26,369 bases of DNA from Pseudomonadota bacterium (GTDB lineage: Bacteria > Pseudomonadota > Alphaproteobacteria > Sphingomonadales > Sphingomonadaceae): positions 1-26,369 of the forward strand of contig JAFABD010000164.1 in assembly GCA_023426225.1 (NCBI GenBank), in the 5' to 3' direction. The translations under genes and the position numbers were made by a program. The notes beneath the pieces are model-generated. The model was not told the origin of the DNA. It saw only the letters and a list, made by a program, of their open reading frames with translations, and ran no database searches. Position 1 is the first letter of the stretch; every line of letters begins with the position of its first letter. Shown one piece after another: positions 1 through 9,076 of this stretch.

Positions 1-2727
1 GGCCGCATCACCGTCGGCGACGGGCGCCTCGGGCTCGGCCGCTGCCGCCGGGGTGGTTTCGACCACAGGCGCGGGAGCCGCCGGCGCGGCCTTGGCCTTG
101 GCGCGCGCCTTCGGCTTGGCCGGCGCCGCCTCGGCCGGGGTTTCGGCATCAGCCTTCTTGCGGCGCGTGGTGCGCTTGGCCTTGGGCTTTTCGGCTGCCG
201 GCTCCGCCGCGGTTTCGGCGGCAGCTTCGGCCGCGACAGGCGCCGCCTCGGCATCGGCCTTCTTGCGACGCGTCCGCTTGGGCTTGGCGGGCGCCTCGAC
301 CTCGGCCGCGGCCTCGGCAGGCGCTGCCACCGCCGCCGGCTCGACGACCGCGGTCTCGGCGGCGACATCGGCCTTCTTGCGACGGGTGCGCTTGGGCTTG
401 GCGGGCGCCGCCTCGGCAACCGCCTCAACCGGTGCAGCCTCTTCCGCCGCCGGTGCCGATGCCGCCACTTCGGGCGCAACGGCCGCATCGGCCTCACCCT
501 CGGGCGCCACGTCGACGGGAGCTTCGGCGGGGGCTTCGGTGTCGGCCGAGGCCGTGCTCACCGACTCCTCGCCGCGTTCGCCGCGACGACCGCCGCGGCG
601 GCCACGACGGCGGCGCTTGCGTCCGCCCTCGCCCGGCTCGGCGGCGTCCGCCGCAGGTGCCGCCGCTTCGCCGGCCTCGACAACGGCATCGGCCTCGACC
701 TCGGTTTCGGCCTCGGCGGCAACCGCCTCGTCGTCCTCGCCGAAGTCGGCGTCTTCGCCCGCTTCGCCATTCTCGCCGCCCTCGACGGCGCCGGTCTCGT
801 TGCGACCGCGGCGGCCGCGGCCACGACGACGGCGACGACGGCGACGGCCGCCCTCACCCTCTTCGCCTTCAGCCTCGCGCGGCGCGGGCGTTTCGGCGGT
901 CGATTCGGCCTCGGCCTCCTCGATCTCCTCCTCGTCCTCGATCTCCTCGACATAATCCTCTTCGGGTTCGTCGAGCAGCGGCGCGATCTTGGGCGCATAG
1001 GCCGGCGGCGGCCCCGACGCCTCGACCGACATGCGCGCGCCCTCAAGCTCGCCGTCGGCGGCGACCTCGATCATCACGCCGTAGCGTTCCTCGATCTCGG
1101 CAAGTTCGCCGCGCTTCTTGTTGAGCACGTAGAAGGCCGCTTCCTGGCTGGCGCGCAGCAGGATCTCCGAACCGCGGCCGCGCGCGGCCTCGTCCTCGAT
1201 CATGCGCAGCGCCGACAGGCCCGCCGACGAGGCGGTGCGGACGAGGCCGGTGCCCTCGCAATGCGGGCAGGTGCGGGTCGACGCCTCGAGCACGCCGGTG
1301 CGCAGGCGCTGGCGGCTCATCTCCATCAGGCCGAAGGGCGAGATGCGGCCGACCTGGATGCGGGCGCGATCGTTCTTCAGCGCCTCCTTCATCGCCTTCT
1401 CGACCTTACGGACGTTCGACGAATGATCCATGTCGATGAAGTCGATCACGACCAGGCCCGCCATGTCGCGCAGGCGGAGCTGGCGGGCGATTTCCTGCGC
1501 GGCTTCGAGATTGGTCGCGGTCGCGGTCTGCTCGATATTGTGCTCGCGCGTCGAACGGCCCGAGTTGATGTCGATCGACACCAGCGCCTCGGTCGGGTTG
1601 ATGACCAAATAGCCGCCGGACTTCAGCTGAACGACGGGGTGGTACATCGCGGCGAGCTGATCCTCGACGCCGGCGCGCTGGAACAGCGGCACGGCATCGG
1701 CATATTGCTTCACGCGGCGCGCATGGCTGGGCATCAGGAGCTTCATGAAGTCCTTCGCCTGGCGATACCCGTCCTCGCCCTCGACGATCACCTCGTCGAT
1801 GTCGCGGTTGTAGATGTCGCGGATCGCGCGCTTGATCAGGTCGCTGTCGCCATAGATCAGCGCGGGCGCCGACGACGAGAGCGTGCGATCGCGGATCTCG
1901 TCCCACAGCCGGGCGAGATAGTCGAAATCGCGCTTGATCTCGGTCTTGGTGCGCTGAAGCCCCGCGGTGCGGACGATGCAGCCCATCGTCGGCGGGAGCT
2001 TGAGGTCGGCCATGATGCCCTTGAGCCGCTTGCGGTCGGCCGACGAGCTGATCTTGCGGCTGATGCCGCCGCCATGCGCGGTGTTCGGCATGAGCACGCA
2101 ATAACGGCCGGCGAGGCTGAGATAGGTCGTCAGCGCCGCGCCCTTGTTGCCGCGCTCTTCCTTGACGACCTGAACCAGCAGCACCTGGCGCCGACGGATC
2201 ACGTCCTGGATCTTGTAGCGGCGACGCAGGTTCATGCGGCGCTGGCGCAGCGCCTCGGCCTCGTCGCTGTTGCCGCCGCGCTTGCGACGGCGACGGTTGC
2301 CGCCTTCGGCCGCCTCGCTCTCGCCTTCGCCGTCCTCGTCCTCGGCCGAACGCTCGACGACCTCGACATCGTCGTCGTCGCCATCGGCGTCGTCCTCATC
2401 GTCGCCCTCAGCCTCGCGCAGCGCGGCTTCCTGCGCCGCATGCTCGGCCTCTTCGCGCAGCAGCGCGTCGCGATCCTCCTTGGGGATCTGGTAGTAATCG
2501 GGATGGATTTCCGAGAAGGCGAGGAAGCCGTGGCGGTTGCCGCCGTAATCGACGAACGCCGCCTGCAGCGACGGTTCGACGCGGGTCACCTTGGCCAGAT
2601 AGATATTGCCCTTGAGCTGCTTGCGCTCGGCAGATTCGAAATCAAATTCCTCGATTCGATTTCCCTTGACGACGGCCACACGGGTTTCCTCCCGGTGGCG
2701 TGCGTCGATCAGCATACGCGTGGTCAT
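1..2727 (-). CDS. rne: Ribonuclease E (Rne/Rng family), 3' end beyond the window
   Basis: Endoribonuclease that starts mRNA decay and processes rRNA and tRNA precursors; core of the degradosome in proteobacteria. The frame stays open for 909 codons to the left edge, with no stop seen. Residues 38-80 and about 170-215 form a split S1 domain (GNIYLAKVTRVEPSLQAAF, then KEERGNKGAALTTY). Between the halves lies an insert of about 90 residues, acidic at 104-143 then basic at 144-150. The DNase I-like catalytic aspartates are D386 (SIDINSG) and D429 (VIDFIDM), 43 residues apart as for the E. coli pair D303/D346. The zinc-link cysteines are C487 and C490 (CPHCEG). From about residue 560 the protein is a disordered tail rich in Ala, Glu and Arg. 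The ATG at 2727 is preceded by GGAG eight bases upstream. Family assignment rests on near-continuous recalled similarity to E. coli Rne; the tail is too divergent to compare. Confidence 0.97.
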   Translation of the reverse strand, partial: MTTRMLIDARHREETRVAVVKGNRIEEFDFESAERKQLKGNIYLAKVTRVEPSLQAAFVDYGGNRHGFLAFSEIHPDYYQIPKEDRDALLREEAEHAAQEAALREAEGDDEDDADGDDDDVEVVERSAEDEDGEGESEAAEGGNRRRRKRGGNSDEAEALRQRRMNLRRRYKIQDVIRRRQVLLVQVVKEERGNKGAALTTYLSLAGRYCVLMPNTAHGGGISRKISSSADRKRLKGIMADLKLPPTMGCIVRTAGLQRTKTEIKRDFDYLARLWDEIRDRTLSSSAPALIYGDSDLIKRAIRDIYNRDIDEVIVEGEDGYRQAKDFMKLLMPSHARRVKQYADAVPLFQRAGVEDQLAAMYHPVVQLKSGGYLVINPTEALVSIDINSGRSTREHNIEQTATATNLEAAQEIARQLRLRDMAGLVVIDFIDMDHSSNVRKVEKAMKEALKNDRARIQVGRISPFGLMEMSRQRLRTGVLEASTRTCPHCEGTGLVRTASSAGLSALRMIEDEAARGRGSEILLRASQEAAFYVLNKKRGELAEIEERYGVMIEVAADGELEGARMSVEASGPPPAYAPKIAPLLDEPEEDYVEEIEDEEEIEEAEAESTAETPAPREAEGEEGEGGRRRRRRRRGRGRRGRNETGAVEGGENGEAGEDADFGEDDEAVAAEAETEVEADAVVEAGEAAAPAADAAEPGEGGRKRRRRGRRGGRRGERGEESVSTASADTEAPAEAPVDVAPEGEADAAVAPEVAASAPAAEEAAPVEAVAEAAPAKPKRTRRKKADVAAETAVVEPAAVAAPAEAAAEVEAPAKPKRTRRKKADAEAAPVAAEAAAETAAEPAAEKPKAKRTTRRKKADAETPAEAAPAKPKARAKAKAAPAAPAPVVETTPAAAAEPEAPVADGDAA
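152..404 (-). repeat. Repeated basic motif in the RNase E C-terminal tail
   Basis: Three copies of a stretch encoding approximately KPK(A)KRT(T)RRKKAD begin, in plus coordinates, at 152, 257 and 371. Spacings of 105 and 114 bases are multiples of three, so the reading frame is kept. Ala/Glu/Pro-rich linkers separate the copies. Two further Arg/Gly-rich blocks lie nearer the catalytic core (about 580-630 and 795-850). Such Arg-rich islands in RNase E tails commonly bind RNA or degradosome partners; that role is inferred here. Confidence 0.75.
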
Positions 2728-3229
2728 TGAATAGTCTCCGGGCGCGCACGGCAGGGCCGATCACGGCCCGGTGCGCATGCGCGCGAGTTGCGATGCGGCG
2801 GGGATCGGCCTGGCCGCCCCTGGTCCCGCAGGTTTCAAGAAATGCTGCTGCCGCACGCGCACGTCCGGACCGGCGGTCCGGAAGCTCCACCACGGCCGCG
2901 ACGCCGGCCGCAGCGGCCTGGCGTTCGAAGCGGTGGGGAAATTGCCTCATGCGAGCTTCAACCTGATCTGTTCGCGGCGGAACGACCGCCGTTATCCCCA
3001 GGGTACAAGACCCAGGTGATTGCTTGCGTAGCATCCCGTTAGCCATGCGGCAACTCCATGCCCCGCAAGTCGTGGCGTTTTCCGCAAAGTCGAACCGCGC
3101 ACGCGCCCGTAGCAGCCGCGGAACCCGAATCATGCCTGACCGGATGTTAACCGCGCTGCTTCACCGCCACTTGAGAAAGCGAGACCTAGCCTCGGATGCG
3201 TCAGGGCAGACGCGTTCGAGTATTATAGC
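2728..3229. other. Gene-free region between divergent rne and amiC; likely rne leader
   Basis: No credible gene lies in these 502 bases; the open frames here have atypical composition or overlap the rne start. Seen: a perfect inverted repeat at 2864-2882 (TCCGGACC, 3-base loop, GGTCCGGA), and an inverted repeat CGGCGG-aacga-CCGCCG at about 2977-2993. The region must contain the promoters of both divergent genes. RNase E genes in other bacteria often have long structured 5' leaders used for autoregulation, so a long structured rne leader is plausible here but not shown. A TATTAT sequence at 3221-3226 lies directly before the amiC start. Confidence 0.5.
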
Positions 3230-4477
3230 ATGGTTTTGGGCTGGACCCCCCGTGGCCCGGCGCGGCATAGCGCTCGGGTGCTCTTCTTCATCGCCCTTCT
3301 TTCTGGCTGGATCGCAGGCGCACCCAGTTGGGCAGGAGTGGTGCAGGACGTGCATGTTCGCGGCAACCGCATCGAAGTCACCTTCGATGCGCCGGTGGCG
3401 CAGGCGAGCGCGTTCATGCTGGCGGCGCCGCACCGCATCGCGCTCGACATCCGCGGCGCGACGCCCGGCGGACGCACGCGCGCCGACGGGCCGGTGGCGG
3501 CGATCCGCCAGGGCGCGCAGGCCGACGGTGCGCGCATCGTGCTCGACCTGGCCCGCCCGGCAATCGTCACCAGCGGACGCTTCGGCGCGAGCGGACGCAC
3601 GCTGACGCTCGAGTTGCGCAGCGTCGACGACGGACGCTTCAACCGCGCGGCGTCGGGCCAGCGGATCACGATCGCCGCACCCGGCCAGCCGCACAGCGGC
3701 ACGCGCGGCCATGATTACAGCGTTTCGATGCCGCTGCCCGCCAATCCGGGCCGCGGGCCGCTGCCGCGAATCCTGGGCGATCCGAGCCGGCCGCTGGTCG
3801 TGATCGACGCCGGCCATGGCGGGCACGATCCCGGCGCGCTCGCCCCCGACGGACGGTTGCGCGAAAAGGACGTGACGCTGCAACTGGCGCGCACGATCCG
3901 CGACCGGCTGCTCGAATCGGGGCGCGTCCGCGTCGCACTGACGCGCGACGACGACCGCTTCCTGGTGCTCCAGGAACGCTATGGCATTGCGCGCCGGCTG
4001 AAGGCCGACCTGTTCATTTCGATCCATTGCGACAGCGCCAGCAGCGAAGAGGCATCGGGCGCGACGATCTACACGCTGTCCGAAGTGGCATCGGACAAGG
4101 AGGCCGCACGGCTCGCGACGCGCGAGAACAAGGCCGATATCCTGGCGGGCGTCGACCTGGGCCAGCAGAGCGCCGACATCTCGTCGATCCTGATCGACCT
4201 GACCCAGCGCGAGACGATGAACATGTCGGCCAACTTCGCCCGGCTGCTCGGGCGCGAGGCGCAGCCGCTGATCCCGATCAAGTCCAACTATCACCGGATG
4301 GCGTCGCTGATGGTGCTGAAGGCGCCCGACCTGCCGTCGGTGCTGTTCGAGACGGGCTATATCTCGAACCCCGCCGATGCGACGCTGCTCGCCTCGCGCG
4401 AGGGACAGCGGCGCGTGGCCGAAGCGGTGCGGCGCGCGGTCGAGGTGCATTTCGCGACGCGCATGGCGGCGCGCTGA
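3230..4477 (+). CDS. amiC: N-acetylmuramoyl-L-alanine amidase, AmiC type (AMIN + Amidase_3)
   Basis: Zinc amidase that cuts the bond between N-acetylmuramic acid and the stem peptide, splitting septal peptidoglycan in the periplasm. Residues 1-35 are a signal peptide (hydrophobic core VLFFIALLSGWIAG, cleavage after PSWA). An AMIN-like beta domain covers about 36-135 and probably targets the enzyme. The Amidase_3 domain covers about 188-410. Zinc and catalytic residues fit the family: H196 (DAGHGG), E212 (REKDV), H266 (SIHCD) and E374 (FETGYISN). At 415 residues it has the usual AmiC length. The ATG at 3230 has no visible Shine-Dalgarno; a GTG at about 3279 is an alternative but would leave a shorter signal peptide. 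It lies 111 bases before the PBP1A gene, a conserved alphaproteobacterial pairing. Confidence 0.93.
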   Translation: MVLGWTPRGPARHSARVLFFIALLSGWIAGAPSWAGVVQDVHVRGNRIEVTFDAPVAQASAFMLAAPHRIALDIRGATPGGRTRADGPVAAIRQGAQADGARIVLDLARPAIVTSGRFGASGRTLTLELRSVDDGRFNRAASGQRITIAAPGQPHSGTRGHDYSVSMPLPANPGRGPLPRILGDPSRPLVVIDAGHGGHDPGALAPDGRLREKDVTLQLARTIRDRLLESGRVRVALTRDDDRFLVLQERYGIARRLKADLFISIHCDSASSEEASGATIYTLSEVASDKEAARLATRENKADILAGVDLGQQSADISSILIDLTQRETMNMSANFARLLGREAQPLIPIKSNYHRMASLMVLKAPDLPSVLFETGYISNPADATLLASREGQRRVAEAVRRAVEVHFATRMAAR

Positions 4478-4588
4478 ACCGCCCGCGCGACGTCGCCGCC
4501 GACCCGCACGGCGGCCCGTCGCATCGGCGGCCGGGCACTGCACAGAGCCGCTGGCATCGCGCCCGAAACTTGCTACACCCCGCCCCCA

Positions 4589-7111
4589 ATGGCGGATGGC
4601 AACGACAAGAGCGGCGGGGCACCCAAGCGCGGCAGGATCCGCGCGCTGGCGGCGGGATTTGGTCGCATCCAGCGGCGCTGGTGGTTCCGTGTGCCCGCGG
4701 TTCTTGCGCTGCTCGCCGGAGTTTCGGTGGCGGGCGTCGTGCTCGTCGTTTCGCGCAACCTCCCCTCGGTCGACACGCTGCGCGCCTATGCCCCGCCGCT
4801 GCCGTCGAACGTGCGCGGCATCGACGGCTCGCCGATCCATGCCTATGCCCGCGAACGCCGCATCCTGCTGCGCTTTTCGGAATATCCGCGACCGCTGATC
4901 AACGCGTTCCTTTCGGCCGAGGACAAGACGTTCTTCAGCCATCACGGCCTCGACCTGGGCGGCACCGCAGCGGCGGTTTTCGACTATGTGACCAAGATGG
5001 GCACCGGCCAGCGCGCGCGCGGCGGATCGACGATCACGCAGCAGGTCGCCAAGAACCTGCTGATCGGGAACGAATATTCGGCGACGCGCAAGCTGAAGGA
5101 AGCGATCCTCGCCTGGCGCATCGAGGGGACGCTGACCAAGGCGCAGATCCTGGAGCTGTACCTCAACTCGATCGAACTCGGCCGCAACGCCGGCGGCGTC
5201 GAGGCGGCGGCTCAGGCCTATTTCGGCAAGACCGTGTCGGCGCTGACGCTGCCCGAAGTCGCGTATCTGGCGATCCTGCCCAAGGGGCCGGCCAATTATG
5301 ACCCTGACCGCTATGCCGACCGTGCCGTCGCCCGGCGCAACTGGGTGCTGGGCGAGATGTTCGACAACGGTTTCATCACCGCCGCCGAACGCGACGCGGC
5401 GCGCGCCGCGCCGCTGGGGACGATACCGCGCCAGACGCCGCGCGCCGAACGCGCCGGCGGCTATTTCATCGAGGAAGTGCGTCGCCAGCTGATCGGCCGC
5501 TTCGGCGAACAGGCCGATGACGGCCCGAACAGCGTCTATGGCGGCGGGCTGTGGGTGCGGACCTCGCTGGACCCGCAGATCCAGCAATATGCGCAGAAGG
5601 CGCTGCGCGACGGGCTGGTGCGGTTCGACCATGGCCGCGGGTGGAGCGGCCCGGTCGGCCACCAGGATGTCGACGGCGGCTGGCAGCAGGCGCTGCTCAA
5701 CACCAACATCGTTCTCGACTATGAGGATTGGCGCGCCGCGATCGTGATCGAGCGGCTGGGCGATGCGTGGCGCATCGGCTTTGACGACGGCAGCACCGCG
5801 ATGCTGCCGCGCTCGGGCGCGACGATGCCCGTGCGCGGGCGCGGCGGCGAGGCGTTCGGCGCGATCCGTCCCGGGGACATCCTGGCGGTGGCCCCCGAAG
5901 GCGGCAGCTTCGCGCTGCGTTCGGTGCCGCGCATTTCGGGCGGCATGGTCGTCGAGGATCCGCGCACCGGCCGCGTGCTGGCGATGCAGGGCGGGTTCGA
6001 TTCGAGCGTGCAGGCGCTCAACCGCGCGACGCAGGCGTGGCGCCAGCCGGGCTCGACGATCAAGCCGCTCGTCTATGCCGCCGCGATGGAGCAGGGGCTT
6101 TCGCCCGCGTCGATCGTGGTCGACGGCCCCTTCTGTGTCGACCAGGGCGGCAATCTGGGCCAGAAATGCTTCCGCAATTTCGGCAACATGCGCAGCGCCG
6201 GCCCCAAGACGCTGCGCTGGGGCGTCGAACAGTCGCGCAACCTGATGACGGTGCAGGTCGCCAACCAGATCGGGATGGACCATGTCGTCGACCTGATCGA
6301 GCGCGTCGGCGTGTCGCGCGGGCGGTACCAGCCCTATCTTTCCTATGCGCTGGGGGCCGGAACGACGACCGTGCAGCGGATGGTCAACGCCTATTCGATC
6401 CTCGTCAACCGCGGCCGCGCGCTCGACCCGACGCTGATCGATTTCGTGCAGGACCGGCAGGGCCGCGTGATCTGGCCGGCAGGCTGGCGTCCATGCGATC
6501 GCTGCAACGCGCGCGACTGGGACGGCGGCGCGATGCCCCGCCCGTTCGGACACGGCAAGCAGCTCGTCGATCCCGTCGCGGCCTATCAGATCGTCCATAT
6601 CACCGAAGGCGTGATCCAGCGCGGCACCGCGACGGTGCTGCGCGACCTCAACCGGCCGATGATGGGCAAGACCGGCACAACCTCGGGCCCGACCGACGTG
6701 TGGTTCGTGGGCGGCGTGCCCCAGATGATCGCCGGGCTCTACATGGGCTATGATTCGCCGACGAATCTGGGCGGCTATGCCCAGGGCGGCACGATCGCGG
6801 CGCCGATCTTCAAGAGCTTTGCAGCGCCCGCCTTCGCGACGCTCGACAAGCTGCCCTTCACGGCGCCCGCCGGCGTCCGCATGGTGCGGATCGATCGCGC
6901 GAGCGGCCGCCCCGTTACCGGCGCATGGCCGTCGTCGGACCCGCTGTCGCCGGTCATCTGGGAGGCGTTCCGGCCCGAATCGGAGCCGCGCCGCCAACGC
7001 CGCACCAGCGCCGAGGAAGCCGGGCAACGCCCCGCCGACCGTCGCACGGCCCCGCGCGCCGATCGCCAGAACGACAGCGACTTCTTGCAACGCGAGGGCG
7101 GAATCTACTAG
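4589..7111 (+). CDS. mrcA: Penicillin-binding protein 1A (bifunctional transglycosylase/transpeptidase)
   Basis: Inner-membrane enzyme that polymerises lipid II glycan strands and cross-links their peptides. A cytoplasmic basic N-terminus is followed by one membrane span at about 36-54. The GT51 domain has its catalytic glutamate at E111 (AEDKTFFSHHG) and the GGSTITQQ motif at 145-152. A beta-rich OB-like insert lies at about 320-450. The transpeptidase domain has S489 (PGSTIK), S549 in SRN, and K694-T-G. The C-terminal 50 residues are Arg/Pro-rich and probably disordered. Four periplasmic cysteines (C516, C527, C636, C639) could form disulfides. Length 840 is normal for alphaproteobacterial PBP1A. 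No strong Shine-Dalgarno precedes the ATG. It sits between a wall amidase and prfB. Confidence 0.95.
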   Translation: MADGNDKSGGAPKRGRIRALAAGFGRIQRRWWFRVPAVLALLAGVSVAGVVLVVSRNLPSVDTLRAYAPPLPSNVRGIDGSPIHAYARERRILLRFSEYPRPLINAFLSAEDKTFFSHHGLDLGGTAAAVFDYVTKMGTGQRARGGSTITQQVAKNLLIGNEYSATRKLKEAILAWRIEGTLTKAQILELYLNSIELGRNAGGVEAAAQAYFGKTVSALTLPEVAYLAILPKGPANYDPDRYADRAVARRNWVLGEMFDNGFITAAERDAARAAPLGTIPRQTPRAERAGGYFIEEVRRQLIGRFGEQADDGPNSVYGGGLWVRTSLDPQIQQYAQKALRDGLVRFDHGRGWSGPVGHQDVDGGWQQALLNTNIVLDYEDWRAAIVIERLGDAWRIGFDDGSTAMLPRSGATMPVRGRGGEAFGAIRPGDILAVAPEGGSFALRSVPRISGGMVVEDPRTGRVLAMQGGFDSSVQALNRATQAWRQPGSTIKPLVYAAAMEQGLSPASIVVDGPFCVDQGGNLGQKCFRNFGNMRSAGPKTLRWGVEQSRNLMTVQVANQIGMDHVVDLIERVGVSRGRYQPYLSYALGAGTTTVQRMVNAYSILVNRGRALDPTLIDFVQDRQGRVIWPAGWRPCDRCNARDWDGGAMPRPFGHGKQLVDPVAAYQIVHITEGVIQRGTATVLRDLNRPMMGKTGTTSGPTDVWFVGGVPQMIAGLYMGYDSPTNLGGYAQGGTIAAPIFKSFAAPAFATLDKLPFTAPAGVRMVRIDRASGRPVTGAWPSSDPLSPVIWEAFRPESEPRRQRRTSAEEAGQRPADRRTAPRADRQNDSDFLQREGGIY

Positions 7112-7184
7112 CGCGCGCGGTTCGATATTATCTTGATGCCTTACCCCGGCCCCCGACCCGCCGGAGACCAGTTGGAGAATCCCG

Positions 7185-8312
7185 ATGCGCGCCGAAGCGC
7201 AGGCACATGCCGACAAGATCAAGAGCGCGCTGGCGCTGGTGCGCCGCTTCCTCGACTGGGACCGGGCGCTGCGGCGGCTCGACGAGCTGAACGCGCGCGT
7301 CGAGGACCCGACGCTGTGGAACGACGCCAAGGCCGCGCAGGACGTGATGCGCGAACGCCGCCGGCTCGACGAGGCGATCAGCGTCACCCGCGCGATCGAG
7401 CAGGAGCTCGCCGACACGGTCGAGCTGATCGAGATGGCCGAGGCCGAAGGCGACGAGGAGATGGCGAGCGAGGGCACCACCAGCCTCGCCGCGCTCGCCG
7501 AACGCGCCGAACAGGACAAGGTGAAGGCGCTGCTTTCGGGCGAAGCCGACGCCAACGACACCTATCTCGAGATCAATGCGGGCGCGGGCGGCACCGAAAG
7601 CAACGACTGGGCCGAAATGCTGCAGCGCATGTACACGCGCTGGGCCGAACGCCATGGCTACAAGGTCGAGCTGATCGACTATCATGCCGGCGAACAGGCG
7701 GGCATCAAGTCGGCGACGCTGCTCATCAAGGGCGAGAACGCCTATGGCTATGCCAAGACCGAGAGCGGCGTGCACCGGCTGGTGCGCATTTCGCCCTATG
7801 ACAGCTCGGCGCGGCGCCACACCAGCTTTTCGAGCGTGTGGGTCTATCCGGTGATCGACGACAATATCGAGATCGAGATCAACGAGAGCGAGCTGCGCAT
7901 CGACACCTATCGCGCATCGGGCGCGGGCGGGCAGCACATCAACACGACCGATTCGGCCGTGCGGATCACCCACTTGCCGACCGGCATCGTGGTGCAGTGC
8001 CAGAACCAGCGTTCGCAGCACAAGAACAAGGCCGAGGCCTATAACCAGCTGCGCGCGCGCCTCTACGAGCGCGAGCTGGCCGAGCGCGAGGCGGCGGCGA
8101 ACGCGCAGAACGCGTCCAAGACCGACATCGGCTGGGGCCACCAGATCCGTTCCTATGTCCTCCAGCCCTATCAGCTGGTGAAGGACCTGCGCACCGGGCT
8201 GACCTCGACCAGCCCGAGCGACGTGCTCGACGGCGATCTCGACGCCTTCATGGCGGCGGCGCTGTCGCAGCGCGTGACCGGCGAGAAGGTCGAAGTGGAG
8301 GACGTCGATTGA
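7185..8312 (+). CDS. prfB: Peptide chain release factor 2 (RF2)
   Basis: Class I release factor that reads UGA and UAA and triggers peptide release on the ribosome. The 375-residue protein aligns end to end with E. coli RF2 as I recall it. The stop-reading motif is SPYD at 203-206, where E. coli has SPFD, and the catalytic GGQ is at 248-250. The start ATG has GGAG seven bases upstream. The programmed +1 frameshift that controls prfB in E. coli and many bacteria (in-frame UGA at about codon 26) is absent. The equivalent site, residues 23-24, reads CTC GAC (Leu-Asp) continuously. The stop codon overlaps the start of the next gene. Confidence 0.97.
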   Translation: MRAEAQAHADKIKSALALVRRFLDWDRALRRLDELNARVEDPTLWNDAKAAQDVMRERRRLDEAISVTRAIEQELADTVELIEMAEAEGDEEMASEGTTSLAALAERAEQDKVKALLSGEADANDTYLEINAGAGGTESNDWAEMLQRMYTRWAERHGYKVELIDYHAGEQAGIKSATLLIKGENAYGYAKTESGVHRLVRISPYDSSARRHTSFSSVWVYPVIDDNIEIEINESELRIDTYRASGAGGQHINTTDSAVRITHLPTGIVVQCQNQRSQHKNKAEAYNQLRARLYERELAEREAAANAQNASKTDIGWGHQIRSYVLQPYQLVKDLRTGLTSTSPSDVLDGDLDAFMAAALSQRVTGEKVEVEDVD

Positions 8313-9076
8313 GGTTCGCGCCCGCCGCCATCGCGATGCTGATGCTGGCGCCGCTGGCGGCATGCGACGGCCGCGCGGTCGGCGGGCACGATCACCGCGC
8401 CGCGAACAGCGGCTTTCCGGCTGCGGACCGTCCGGTGGCGTCGATCGTTTCGGCGCGCTGGTCGACCGAGGAGGCGCGCGACCGGCTGAACGAGGCGGGC
8501 CAGGTGATGACGCTGGCCGGCATCCGCCCCGGCATGACCGTTGCCGATATCGGCGCAGGCGAAGGCTATTACACGATCCGCCTCGCCGCGCGCGTGGGCG
8601 CCGAGGGGCGGGTCGTTGCCGAAGACATCGTGCCCGAGGTACGCGATGCGCTGGCGACGCGCGTGGTGCGCGAGCGGCTCGACAATGTCAGCGTTCGGCT
8701 GGGCCTGCCCGCCGACCCGCGGCTGCCCGAGAACAGCTTCGACCGCGTGCTGATGGTGCACATGTATCACGAGATCGAATCGCCCTATGAGTTCCTGTGG
8801 CGGCTGCGGCCGTCGCTCCGCACCGGCGGGCAGGTGGTGGTGGTCGATGCCGATCGCCCGACCGACAGCCACGGAACGCCCCCGGCGCTGCTCGCGTGCG
8901 AATTTGCCGCGGTCGGCTATCGCCGCGTGTCGATGCGCCCGATGCCGTCGGCCGGCGGCTATATGGCGATCTTTGCCCCCGAGGGCGAACGGCCCGAGCC
9001 GGCCAGCATCCGCGCCTGCCGCACCGGTGCGCGCGCCCAGCCGGCGCGGCTGCCCGCCAATCCCGGATCAGAGTAG
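8309..9076 (+). CDS. Predicted lipoprotein with class I SAM-methyltransferase fold
   Basis: Residues 1-18 are a lipoprotein signal peptide with lipobox LAAC, so C19 would be lipidated and the protein anchored outside the cytoplasm. From about residue 65 it has a Rossmann methyltransferase pattern: motif [13 protein letters not shown] (78-89), an acidic residue after the second strand (AED, 104-106), and a motif like that of strand 4 ([13 protein letters not shown], 144-156). The TTG start is favoured because GGAGG lies seven bases upstream and TTGA overlaps the prfB stop, implying translational coupling. Similar signal-peptide-bearing methyltransferase-like proteins occur in proteobacteria, but SAM is not expected in the periplasm, so substrate and activity are unknown. 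The 3' end overlaps the convergent radC by nine bases. Confidence 0.8.
   Translation: MRFAPAAIAMLMLAPLAACDGRAVGGHDHRAANSGFPAADRPVASIVSARWSTEEARDRLNEAGQVMTLAGIRPGMTVADIGAGEGYYTIRLAARVGAEGRVVAEDIVPEVRDALATRVVRERLDNVSVRLGLPADPRLPENSFDRVLMVHMYHEIESPYEFLWRLRPSLRTGGQVVVVDADRPTDSHGTPPALLACEFAAVGYRRVSMRPMPSAGGYMAIFAPEGERPEPASIRACRTGARAQPARLPANPGSE

Noticed and set aside
1261..2730. Plus-strand frame of 489 codons opposite rne
   Set aside because: It mirrors the RNase E catalytic region, whose minus-strand frame has matching motifs throughout.
2642..3133. Minus-strand frame of 163 codons spanning the rne start
   Set aside because: It overlaps the true rne start in another frame and has no recognisable motif; the region fits a leader better.
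3140..3165. CtrA-box candidate (TTAACCG...) upstream of amiC
   Set aside because: Only one TTAA half is present; the second half at the right spacing is GCTT, so the match is too weak.
7141..7175. Possible second copy of the palindromic element upstream of prfB
   Set aside because: Only a short TACCCCGGCC stretch is shared; the paired arms are missing.
3161..7561. Minus-strand open frame of 1466 codons opposite amiC, mrcA and prfB
   Set aside because: Three well-supported plus-strand genes cover it. Long antisense frames are expected where codon third positions are nearly all G or C. The translation is rich in Arg, His and Ala without domains.
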